Assembly: GCA_002890585.1 (NCBI GenBank)
Contig: MIQB01000106.1
Coordinates: forward strand, 1 to 6,553
Direction of reading: 5' to 3'
Length of the DNA stretch: 6,553 bases
Origin: Tannerella sp. oral taxon 808
GTDB lineage: Bacteria > Bacteroidota > Bacteroidia > Bacteroidales > Tannerellaceae
Shown here piece by piece: positions 1 to 6,553 of the stretch (its first letter is position 1; the number at the start of each line of letters is the position of its first letter). The notes under the pieces are model-generated. The model was given only the letters and a program-made list of their open reading frames with translations, had not been told where the DNA came from and searched no databases. Made by a program: the position numbers and the translations under genes.

Positions 1-527
1 CCAAAAGTCAGCATGGTAGTGGTGATTACGACCAACTTCTGCGCTCCGGTAGCGTCAACAAAAGCGTTGAGCACAAGATACCAGACAGAAATGTCCAAGA
101 GTCCGAGCCCGACCACCGTCAAGCCCATCACAGCGCCCGAGCGAAAGGCAATCTTCAGACCCTCATTGAGTGAACTGCGCGCCGCATTGGCTGTGCGCGC
201 CGAGGCAGCAGTCGCCGTTTTCATACCAATAAAGCCCGCCAACCCGGAGAAGAAGCCGCCGGTCAGGAAGGCGAACGGCACCCACGGGTTCTGCACGTGA
301 AAACCGTAGGCAAGCACCGCAAAGAACAGCGCCAAGATGACAAACACGATCGCGACGACCTTGTACTGTTGCTTCAGGTAGGCCATCGCACCCTTCCGCA
401 CATGCTCCGCAATCTGCTGCATGGTCGGGGTTCCTTCACTTGCTTGCCGCATTTGGCGATAAAAGATGTAGGCAAAGAGTAATGCCAACACCGCCGCTAA
501 GGGGACTAAAATGAAAAGTGTTTCCAT
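1..527 (-). CDS. hppA: Membrane-bound ion-translocating pyrophosphatase (5' part, cut by window edge)
   Basis: This is the N-terminal part of an integral inner-membrane pyrophosphatase, which couples hydrolysis of PPi to export of Na+ and/or H+. Translating the minus strand from the ATG at 527-525 gives an open frame of 175 codons that runs off the left edge without a stop. The family normally has about 700 residues or more and around 16 helices, so roughly a quarter is present. Visible hydrophobic segments are at about residues 2-22, 56-76, 82-103 and 131-158. Family-typical stretches are KGAMAYLKQQYKVV (45-58), GGFFSGLAGFIGMKTATAAS (90-109), and RTANAARSSLNEGLKIAFRS (111-130) followed by GAVMGL. 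The catalytic Asp-rich motifs, and the residue that decides K+ dependence, lie outside the window, so ion specificity cannot be read. The start is supported by an immediate first helix and an A-rich leader without a Shine-Dalgarno. It lies 79 bp downstream of the macroglobulin gene on the same strand, behind a hairpin, so it may have its own promoter. I saw no clear -7 box in the gap. Confidence 0.95.
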   Translation of the reverse strand, partial: METLFILVPLAAVLALLFAYIFYRQMRQASEGTPTMQQIAEHVRKGAMAYLKQQYKVVAIVFVILALFFAVLAYGFHVQNPWVPFAFLTGGFFSGLAGFIGMKTATAASARTANAARSSLNEGLKIAFRSGAVMGLTVVGLGLLDISVWYLVLNAFVDATGAQKLVVITTTMLTF

Positions 528-570
528 AAATGTGTGTGGTGTTTATGTGTTATGAAAAGAAATACGGTGC

Positions 571-600
571 GAAGGTAGGGGCTTCTTGTCCCCTACCTTC
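571..600 (-). terminator. Stem-loop between the macroglobulin gene and hppA, probable terminator
   Basis: A perfect 11-bp inverted repeat, GAAGGTAGGGG at 571-581 and CCCCTACCTTC at 590-600, encloses an 8-nt loop. It starts 6 nt after the stop codon of the minus-strand macroglobulin gene (607-609). Read on the minus strand, the stem is followed after a few bases by a pyrimidine stretch, TATTTCTTTT, rather than an immediate run of T. It is therefore an imperfect intrinsic terminator. It could instead stabilise an mRNA 3' end or attenuate read-through into hppA. The stem is seen directly; the role is inferred. Confidence 0.6.
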
Positions 601-606
601 TACTTT

Positions 607-3600
607 TCATCGTTCCACAGTGACACGGGCTGCACGAGTGCGGGCCTGCACGCTGTTGTCGTACATCGCGCCACACTGCACGGCGGGCAAGACGAACACG
701 CCAGCATACGAGGCTTGCAAGCGCACACGGAAGACCTTCGTCTCGCCCCGCTTCAGGTCAAAGTAGGTCAGTACGCGGTCGTCGCGGATGTCGCGGTAAG
801 TGTAAGTCGTTGCGGAGGCTCCAGACTCGGTGTCCTCAGGCATCACGAGGCGCTCGTTGTAGATCTCCCAGCCGGAGGGGACGATCTGCGTCAACGCCAA
901 GTTGGTGAGATCGGTGGCGGCTTGGGTGTTCGTCACCTTAATCACAGCCACAAGGTCGGTGCCTTGCTTCAACCGAGTCACATCCACACGCTGCCCATCG
1001 GCGTCGGTGTAAGTCACATCGAGCTTGATGTTTTGCTCCACGGCGGGCAGCGAGTCGCGCAGGGGAACCACCTTCGTCGTGAGGGTGACAAAGAGCTGCC
1101 CGCGGCCCTCGTTCTTCAGCGTCAGCATGCCAGGCAGCGACCGCAGCGGAAGCTCCGATCGGTAGACGGCTCGCGTGCTGTTCACCTTCGGCTGCACGGC
1201 GCCGTTGACCGTCCAACTAAAGAGGAGCGACCCGGACGTGCGCTCGGCCAGACGCCCTAAAGCTGCAAGGGCGCAGGCGGTAGACTGGGTGGTGAGCGAA
1301 CGGTCGAGTTCAAGGCTGCGCGAGACACTCCGCGCCTGCTCGAAGGCCTCACGATCGCGCTTCATCAACACGAGCGCCTCAAGGATCATGGCCATATCAC
1401 GGTCAGACGATCCGTAGGTGGGGTTGCTCGGCGCATACGGCGTGACGGTGACGGGCAACTTGAAGACGAGCTTGTTTGCTACATCCGGTTTGCCCGCCAA
1501 GGCATAAGCCGCAGCCAAACTCCACCGCGCCTGCATGGAGAGCGTCTTGCTCTCACGCAGCCGGTTCATAGCACCGAGCTCAGGCGAACCAGCCAAGGCG
1601 AGCGAGTAGAGGCGGTAGGCTTGCACGAAGTCGGACTGATCATACACATAGCGGCCGCCGGTCTTCTGTCCGGGGCGCCAGCTCTGCGCGGCGCGACGTT
1701 GGTATGCCTTCCAACGGCTCAGGGCGCCGGCATTCACATCGTAACCCTTCTCGCGAGCCAGCGTGAGGAAACAACCGACGTACGACGTCACCCACTTGTC
1801 CTCATGCCCACTGCCGGGCCAGTAGACGAAGGCACCATTGGGCAGCTGCCGGCCGTAGAGGTCTTGCACAGCGCGGCGCACATTGGCCTTGATGGCCTCG
1901 CCCTCCTTCTTATCCACCTCGCGGAAGGTGGGCACGAAGAGCAACGGCATGGCGCAGGAGGTGACTTGCTCCGTGCAGTAATGCGGATAGTCGTAGAGGA
2001 AGTCTAACCTGCGGCTGAGGTTGGGCGAGGGGATGCGCGCCACCTCCATCCGGGCAAAGACGGCGCCTGACGTGGTGTAGATGAACGGCCGCGTCTCGCC
2101 TGCATTCAGTATGCCTGCCACGGTGTGGAAGAAGGGCGGGTTGGGGTTACGCACATCGATCTCGATGGTCTCCTTCGAGGTGTGCCCGTTGCCTGTGGCC
2201 GTCACCGTGATGCGCCCGATGCCCGTCTCGGCGCCAGTGCGGAGCTTGAAGTAGACGATGCGGTCGCCCGGTGCGGTGAACGTCATCGACTGCGAATTGC
2301 CCTCCGTGAGGCGCAGCTTGCCTGTGGCCTCGACTTTTACCGTGACGTTCTTCACGCTGTTTTCCATAGCAAAGACATTCACCGGCAGGTAGATCTCCTC
2401 ATCGGTGCTTACCACACGCGGAAGCGAAGACAACACCATCAGCGGTGCCCGTACGGCCACACTCTTCTCAGCCCGGCCGTAAGCCCCCTCGTGGCAGGCC
2501 ACCACCATGACGCGCACCGACCCGATATAAGGCGGCAGTTGCAGCTTGTGAGCCTTCGTCTCGCCCTTCTTCAGCGTGAAGGGGCCGATGAACTTCACCA
2601 CCGGCTTGAAGCGGTTGGCCTTCGACTCCATTGGCCGGAGCGCCTCGTCGCCTCCGACACTGAAGAGCGATCCGTAACGACCGGCATAAGCGCCGATGAC
2701 GTAGTCGTACATGTCCCACGTACGGATGCCGAGCGCCTCGCGAGCGTAGAACTCGTTCCAGGGATCGGGCGTTTTGAAGTTGGTCAGGCCTAACAAGCCG
2801 TCGTCTACCACGGCCAGGGTGTACGTCATCGGCCGGCCGGATTGCTCTTTCACTTGCACGGTAAACTCAGCCTCGGGGCGCAGCACGTCTTTCATCACGA
2901 TCTGCGGCGTGAGGATGGATTGCTTATGGGTGACGAAGACGGGCATCACGCCGTACATGCGTATCGGTAGATCGTTCGCTGTCTGCGCGTAGGGTTGCAG
3001 TAGGCTGATGTGTACGTAGACGTTGGGCGCCATCTCTTCAGTGACTCGGAAGGTGTATTTCGTGTCGCCTGAGGCGGCCATATCTACCCACTCGCGGCTG
3101 ATCACCTCCGATCCGTTTTCGATGGACACCAAGGCTCGCCCGCCGGTGGAGGCAGGGATGATCACGGTGGCCTGGTCGCCTGCCTCGTAGGTCTTCTTAT
3201 CTAAAGAGAAGGCCAGCATCTTGATCCCGTTCGGGTCTGACTTGTTTGATCGGCCGCGCCATTCGGGCCAGTCTACATAGATGGTGCCGCCTGTGGCATG
3301 TCCGCCCACACGGTCTTTGACGTAAATCAAATAGCGCCCCCACTCGGGATAGTTGACGCGGAAGTCGATATGCGCCTTGCCGCCCGTGGTCTTCAGTTCG
3401 CCCGAGGCTACGGGGGTGATGGAGGAGTTGTTGAGGTAAGAGGCGAACGTTTCGTCGTCGTGTTCCCACCACCAGCTCCAGTTCACCTTGTAGATCTTGT
3501 ACTCTAAGGCAGCCACATCCACAGGTTTGCCGTCGGCTCGGAGTGTGATCACGTCGAAGCGATGGTTGGCATCCGTCTCGAGTGTCTCGCCCTCGTCTGA

Positions 3601-6195
3601 CCGGCCGAGGTTGATGCCCACGTAGGTGTTGAAGGGTGAGAAGGGCATGGTCTGCGTGTAGATGCTGGCATCGCCCCCGCGCTCGAAGACGCGGCAGGTG
3701 AGGTTGGCGCGCAGCATGCCGGGCGCCTCTGAGGATCGTGGCAGGGTCATGGAGAAGGACACGCGCCCCTCGCCGTTGAGCTTGCCGTCGAACACCGTCG
3801 TGGTGCCGGAGGTGAAGTCTGCTGCGGGATTATCGAAGGTGTAACGCTCGTAGCCCTTGAACTGCGTTGGGGCTTTGGTGAGCGACAGCTCCACCTTCGC
3901 CTTCAGGTCGCGCGCTACGGCGCCCGTCAGCCAGGCCGACTCGATCGTTACGGGAACGGGCAGGGTGGAGACTTGCAACAGGTTGTCGGCGATGCGGAGG
4001 TTGATCTTCAGCCTATTCGGCTTCACGGCCTCGATGCGCAGGGCCTTATGGAAGGTGGCGCCGCCCACTTTGACGTAAGCATTCCAAAGGCCTGTGGGGT
4101 CGTCTGGCCGGGTGGCTACGTGGAAGACGTAGAGCCCATCCGTGCCACCGCCGGAGATCTGCTTGGAGTGGAACTGCCCGCGGGGATTGAAGAGTTCGAT
4201 GGAGACGGGGTGGTTGGCGGGGATGCGCCCCTCGCGATCGCCCAGCATGAAGGAGAGGTGGAGTGTGTCGCCCGGTCGCCAGACGCCGCGCTCGCCGTAG
4301 ATGAAGCCCTTGAGCCCGCGCACGGTCTCCTTGCCGCCCACGTCGAAGCGGCTGAGCATATTCTCTTCGCCCTCCATGAGGCGCAGGTAGCCCTTTTGCT
4401 TGCCTGACGCGGTGGCCACGAGGGCGAACGGCTTCTGCTTGGTGGGGATCATGGCGAAGCCGTTGCCATCGGTCTTGGCTGTGCCCACGGGCTGTAGCTG
4501 GAAGTTGTAAGCTGTCACCTCGACGCCTGAGAGGGGCTTGGCGCTGATCAGGTCAGAGACGGCTACCCAGAGCGTGTTGTTTGCGTTGGCTTTGACGATG
4601 ATGCCGAGGTTCGAGGCCAGCACATTGGTGGCCGCTATGCGGTCGGAGTTCATGTAGTAGCTGGGGGAGCAGGGGTTGTCGCGCTCCTCCCACTCGTATT
4701 CGCTCCAGTTGATGTCTGAGCCGTCGTAGTAGTAGGTCTCGGGCTTGTCCCATGTGGCTTCGTCCTCGTCCGTCATCTCGTTGTCCACGAGGGGGGTCAT
4801 GCCCTCGGATTGCAGGGTGCGTGCGCCGCTCGGATTGCCGTCGCAGGGGTAAGCCGAGTATTCTTGCTTGAAGGATAAGACGACGCGATAGATGGCTCCG
4901 GGCTCTTGGCGGATGAGCTTGCCGAGGTCGATGAAGTAATTGTCCCAGTTGTGGATGTCCTTCGTGGCGTCGCCATCGAGCCGCAGCATCTTGCGGTAGA
5001 TCATCCGGCCTGTTCGCCTGAGCTCAGACGAGGAGGAGGCTGAGAGCGAGTTGTCTTGCAGGAAGGTCAGCACGTTGCGCTCGTAGATGCGGATGATCTT
5101 CAGGTCTACGGCGTAGAGGTTGACGGCGCGGAAGGGCAGAATGAGGTTCTGCGCGTCGGGCATGATGGTGCCTGAGGAGAGGAACTCGACTTGGGGGTTG
5201 AGCGAGCGGACTTCTAACGAGAGCGACACGGGGGCTTGCAGGGATTGGCCTGCGGCGCTCTGTAGCCCGCCGTCCACCTCGACGCCTACGGTGGTCATGT
5301 CAGCGGGGCGCTCGAAGAAGAGGCGCACTTTGTTGTCTTGCACTTGTAGGGTGTATGTTGCCACGGCTGGCAGTGTGATGAGCCCCTTCACGTCCTGCGT
5401 CTGCGAGACGGCGGCGGAGAAGGTGAGGCAGATGCCGTTCTCGGGCTCGCCGATGGTTTCGGATTTGAGCAGTTTGAAGGGTTGCTTTGTGCCGGGTATG
5501 GTGGCGTGGAGCGTCTCTTTGCGGTCGATGCCGGCGGCGTGCCCGTCGATCGTGACTTCTAACTTCGTTTCATCGTCCTTCTTGGCCACGTCGTTCACGG
5601 TGAAGCGATACAGCCTCGGGTCTTCTGTTCGTGCGATGGTCACTCGCGGTTTGTCACCGCCGCGCTGTGCCTTCACCATCTTCCCGACGGCCTCGGCCGA
5701 TGGCGCCTCGCTGAAGCGTATCACGCCGCAGACGGACACCTTGTCTGGTGCCTCAGCGGTGATGTCTGTAGCGGTCAGTTCGGCCGTAAAGCTCCGCTCG
5801 CGTACACGGAAGGAGAACTTGAAATCCTCCAATTTCTTATCCACCTCCATTACGCGGCCGAGGTGGAAGGTGGCGTTGTAGAGCGTGCCTGGGCGCAGCT
5901 GCCCTGAGTCGGGCACAAACTCAATGGTGCGGCTGTTCACCCAATACGTCTTGCCCTTGAGCCCGGGCGAGAAGCTGAAGAGGGCGTCTTCCACCTCTCG
6001 GCCCATCTCGACCACCTGCTGCTCATGGGTCAGTTCGATGCGGATCGTTCCATCTGTGCCGATCACGCCGCCGGTGTAGGCGCTGATGCATGGTGCAAAC
6101 TCGATGGAGGGCACCACGTCCACATTTTTCTTGCACGACATGAAGGCCAGGCCCACGGCCACAGCTGTCGTCATAAGTAAAAGGAATCGTTTCAT
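607..6195 (-). CDS. Alpha-2-macroglobulin family lipoprotein with CxEQ thioester motif
   Basis: This is a giant envelope protein of 1,862 residues, somewhat longer than the E. coli homologue YfhM (about 1,650). The family is expected to trap attacking proteases: cleavage of a bait segment exposes a Cys-Gln thioester that bonds to the protease. The start at 6195-6193 is chosen because it begins a lipoprotein signal, MKRFLLLMTTAVAVGLAFMS, with lipidated Cys21 followed by Lys-Lys. The longer open frame (to 6375) adds only a Pro-rich, family-unlike extension and would run through the candidate promoter. Domains in order: Ig-like domain (about 40-120); further beta-sandwich stretches (128-330); macroglobulin-like domain (335-445); acidic and aromatic segment (467-515); short Ig-like domain (552-620); MG2 with GERGVWRPGD (634-643); more MG domains; bait-region domain with VVDDGLLGLTNFKTPDPW (1129-1146) and a likely exposed loop (1170-1196); A2M domain from GSVRVMVVA (1225) to SSLPRVV; helical thioester domain (1385-1650) with YCTEQ, Cys1407 and Gln1410; C-terminal domain (1720-1862) with DIRDDR (1802-1807) and AMYDNSV (1843-1849). 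The frame is intact, with no frameshift. It is anchored either on the periplasmic side of a membrane or at the surface. No acidic surface-export signal follows Cys21, which favours the periplasm. Confidence 0.96.
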   Translation of the reverse strand: MKRFLLLMTTAVAVGLAFMSCKKNVDVVPSIEFAPCISAYTGGVIGTDGTIRIELTHEQQVVEMGREVEDALFSFSPGLKGKTYWVNSRTIEFVPDSGQLRPGTLYNATFHLGRVMEVDKKLEDFKFSFRVRERSFTAELTATDITAEAPDKVSVCGVIRFSEAPSAEAVGKMVKAQRGGDKPRVTIARTEDPRLYRFTVNDVAKKDDETKLEVTIDGHAAGIDRKETLHATIPGTKQPFKLLKSETIGEPENGICLTFSAAVSQTQDVKGLITLPAVATYTLQVQDNKVRLFFERPADMTTVGVEVDGGLQSAAGQSLQAPVSLSLEVRSLNPQVEFLSSGTIMPDAQNLILPFRAVNLYAVDLKIIRIYERNVLTFLQDNSLSASSSSELRRTGRMIYRKMLRLDGDATKDIHNWDNYFIDLGKLIRQEPGAIYRVVLSFKQEYSAYPCDGNPSGARTLQSEGMTPLVDNEMTDEDEATWDKPETYYYDGSDINWSEYEWEERDNPCSPSYYMNSDRIAATNVLASNLGIIVKANANNTLWVAVSDLISAKPLSGVEVTAYNFQLQPVGTAKTDGNGFAMIPTKQKPFALVATASGKQKGYLRLMEGEENMLSRFDVGGKETVRGLKGFIYGERGVWRPGDTLHLSFMLGDREGRIPANHPVSIELFNPRGQFHSKQISGGGTDGLYVFHVATRPDDPTGLWNAYVKVGGATFHKALRIEAVKPNRLKINLRIADNLLQVSTLPVPVTIESAWLTGAVARDLKAKVELSLTKAPTQFKGYERYTFDNPAADFTSGTTTVFDGKLNGEGRVSFSMTLPRSSEAPGMLRANLTCRVFERGGDASIYTQTMPFSPFNTYVGINLGRSDEGETLETDANHRFDVITLRADGKPVDVAALEYKIYKVNWSWWWEHDDETFASYLNNSSITPVASGELKTTGGKAHIDFRVNYPEWGRYLIYVKDRVGGHATGGTIYVDWPEWRGRSNKSDPNGIKMLAFSLDKKTYEAGDQATVIIPASTGGRALVSIENGSEVISREWVDMAASGDTKYTFRVTEEMAPNVYVHISLLQPYAQTANDLPIRMYGVMPVFVTHKQSILTPQIVMKDVLRPEAEFTVQVKEQSGRPMTYTLAVVDDGLLGLTNFKTPDPWNEFYAREALGIRTWDMYDYVIGAYAGRYGSLFSVGGDEALRPMESKANRFKPVVKFIGPFTLKKGETKAHKLQLPPYIGSVRVMVVACHEGAYGRAEKSVAVRAPLMVLSSLPRVVSTDEEIYLPVNVFAMENSVKNVTVKVEATGKLRLTEGNSQSMTFTAPGDRIVYFKLRTGAETGIGRITVTATGNGHTSKETIEIDVRNPNPPFFHTVAGILNAGETRPFIYTTSGAVFARMEVARIPSPNLSRRLDFLYDYPHYCTEQVTSCAMPLLFVPTFREVDKKEGEAIKANVRRAVQDLYGRQLPNGAFVYWPGSGHEDKWVTSYVGCFLTLAREKGYDVNAGALSRWKAYQRRAAQSWRPGQKTGGRYVYDQSDFVQAYRLYSLALAGSPELGAMNRLRESKTLSMQARWSLAAAYALAGKPDVANKLVFKLPVTVTPYAPSNPTYGSSDRDMAMILEALVLMKRDREAFEQARSVSRSLELDRSLTTQSTACALAALGRLAERTSGSLLFSWTVNGAVQPKVNSTRAVYRSELPLRSLPGMLTLKNEGRGQLFVTLTTKVVPLRDSLPAVEQNIKLDVTYTDADGQRVDVTRLKQGTDLVAVIKVTNTQAATDLTNLALTQIVPSGWEIYNERLVMPEDTESGASATTYTYRDIRDDRVLTYFDLKRGETKVFRVRLQASYAGVFVLPAVQCGAMYDNSVQARTRAARVTVER

Positions 6196-6310
6196 AGGAG
6201 AAATTGTTTTGGGGTACATATTATAATAGGTTGTTTGATGAGCGTATGCGGATGGAACGGATGGCGGGGGGAGCGGGGCGGAAAGGTGAGTGACTCTTAA
6301 TTTTGGTTCA
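6196..6310 (-). other. Leader region of the macroglobulin gene
   Basis: About 110 bp separate the start codon from the candidate -7 box. The 40 bp nearest the start are A/T-rich and have no purine-rich Shine-Dalgarno on the coding strand; CTCCT directly before ATG is the wrong polarity. This is usual for Bacteroidota. Further upstream the leader is C-rich on the coding strand and holds a small direct repeat, CGGATGG on the plus strand at 6249-6255 and 6258-6264. I see no convincing riboswitch fold. Confidence 0.4.
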
Positions 6311-6340
6311 CAAAAATAGACCTCTCTATCCAGACTGCAC
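6311..6340 (-). promoter_or_regulatory. Candidate Bacteroidota-type promoter for the macroglobulin gene
   Basis: On the minus strand TATTTTTG (6318-6311) is an exact match to the Bacteroidota -7 consensus TAnnTTTG. Nineteen bases upstream lies GTG (6340-6338), a one-mismatch version of the -33 TTG element, at an acceptable spacing. Transcription would begin near 6300-6306, leaving a leader of about 105-110 nt. An 8-base motif with four free or loosely fixed positions can arise by chance, so this rests on position and spacing and has no experimental support. Confidence 0.4.
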
Positions 6341-6357
6341 GGAGGGGGAGGGCTGGG

Positions 6358-6385
6358 ACGATGATTAATGGCCAATGGGTAATGA
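6358..6385. repeat. Degenerate tandem heptamers (NNNATGN)
   Basis: Four consecutive 7-bp units can be read: ACGATGA (6358-6364), TTAATGG (6365-6371), CCAATGG (6372-6378) and GTAATGA (6379-6385). All carry ATG at positions 4-6 of the unit. The tract lies just upstream of the candidate promoter for the macroglobulin gene. Noncoding A/T-rich heptamer tracts of this flavour look familiar from Bacteroidota intergenic DNA, but I cannot assign a named family or function. Confidence 0.45.
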
Positions 6386-6404
6386 TCAGGGGGAGTGGGT
6401 TATG

Positions 6405-6446
6405 GCGCGGCGTCGATCCGTGGCCGCGCGCCCCGGGGTGCCCGGG
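6405..6446. repeat. G+C-rich inverted repeats
   Basis: A 7-bp perfect inverted repeat, GCGCGGC (6405-6411) and GCCGCGC (6423-6429), encloses 11 nt. It is followed at once by the palindromes CCCCGGGG (6431-6438) and CCCGGG (6441-6446). The stretch is almost pure G/C and contrasts with the A/T-rich heptamers beside it. No T-run follows on either strand, so it does not look like an intrinsic terminator. It could be the end of a dispersed intergenic element. Confidence 0.4.
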
Positions 6447-6470
6447 CGTTTCCATACGATTTGAGGGGTC

Positions 6471-6496
6471 TTTGCATGCCATGCACGCCGTGCAAA
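6471..6496. repeat. Inverted repeat TTTGCA...TGCAAA overlapping the first 42-bp repeat unit
   Basis: TTTGCA (6471-6476) and TGCAAA (6491-6496) form a 6-bp inverted repeat around a 14-nt interior. That interior includes part of GCATGC (6474-6479) and the palindromic core GCACGCCGTGC (6483-6493). The nested symmetry could form alternative stems or a two-sided protein-binding site. No function can be assigned from sequence. Confidence 0.4.
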
Positions 6497-6553
6497 GGGC
6501 AAAATGAGGGTCATTTCGGTACTCGCACGCCGTGCAAGGTGCAAAATGAGGGT
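6483..6553. repeat. Two copies of a 29-bp direct repeat with 42-bp period, continuing off the edge
   Basis: The 29-bp segment at 6483-6511 recurs at 6525-6553 with two mismatches (27 of 29 identical), separated by 13 nt (6512-6524). Each copy starts with the quasi-palindrome GCACGCCGTGC (arms GCACG/CGTGC, central C). Next comes a tandem heptamer (GTGCAAA-GGGCAAA in copy one, GTGCAAG-GTGCAAA in copy two), and each copy ends in AAAATGAGGGT. Between copies, AAATGA (6502-6507), GGG and TCATTT (6511-6516) form a 6-bp stem with a 3-nt loop. The second copy ends exactly at the window edge, so the array length is unknown. No open frame of note covers it. Confidence 0.75.

Noticed and set aside
13..482. 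Plus-strand frames at 13-300 and 297-482
   Set aside because: The opposite strand encodes hppA with strongly recognisable family motifs; these frames are its antisense.
586..1260. Plus-strand frame of 224 codons, with similar ones at 2125-2793 and 5120-5881
   Set aside because: These lie opposite the macroglobulin gene and reflect its third-position G+C bias. Their translations show no domain pattern, and the minus-strand protein has clear conserved motifs throughout the same DNA.
6220..6225. TATAAT on the minus strand as a -10 box for the macroglobulin gene
   Set aside because: The hexamer matches the E. coli consensus, but the primary sigma factor of Bacteroidota uses a TAnnTTTG box. It sits only about 25 bp before the start codon with no matching upstream element.
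6196..6375. N-terminal extension of the macroglobulin frame to an ATG at 6375
   Set aside because: The 60 extra residues are Pro-rich and unlike the family. They would bury the lipoprotein signal in the interior, and the stretch overlaps the candidate promoter. The ATG at 6195 gives a proper signal peptide.
6297..6482. 61-codon minus-strand frame upstream of the macroglobulin gene
   Set aside because: It runs through the heptamer tract, the G+C-rich palindromes and the candidate promoter, has low-complexity composition, and resembles no family I know.
6483..6553. CRISPR array
   Set aside because: The two 29-bp repeats are separated by only 13 nt, far shorter than normal spacers. The separating DNA pairs with the repeat, and no cas gene is present.

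Overview
The window suggests a member of the Bacteroidota, most likely order Bacteroidales. The large gene begins with a lipoprotein signal ending in Ser-Cys-Lys-Lys, start codons lack a convincing Shine-Dalgarno and have A/T-rich leaders, there is a TAnnTTTG-type -7 box upstream, and both proteins read like Bacteroidales families. Coding DNA is rich in G+C at third positions, which produces long spurious open frames on the opposite strand. A G+C-rich oral or gut Bacteroidales such as a Tannerella relative is possible, but I cannot fix the genus.

Layout, left to right; both genes read on the minus strand. At 1-527 is the 5' part of hppA, a membrane-bound ion-pumping pyrophosphatase, cut by the left edge after about 175 codons. 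At 528-606 is a short intergenic gap holding a perfect 11-bp stem-loop (571-600), probably the end of the upstream gene's transcript. At 607-6195 is one very large gene for a 1,862-residue alpha-2-macroglobulin-family lipoprotein with an intact Cys-x-Glu-Gln thioester motif. At 6196-6553 is a noncoding region: a leader, a candidate promoter, tandem heptamers, G+C-rich inverted repeats, and at the right edge a 42-bp-period direct repeat with nested palindromes that probably continues beyond the window.

The two genes share a strand, but nothing indicates a joint function. The macroglobulin is expected to trap proteases at the cell envelope. The pyrophosphatase uses PPi hydrolysis to drive ion export across the inner membrane. 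The hairpin between them argues for at least partly separate transcription. No pbpC-like gene, the frequent partner of bacterial macroglobulins, is visible in the window. I found no defence system, mobile element, CRISPR array or RNA gene. The least explained DNA is the repeat-rich stretch at about 6358-6553.
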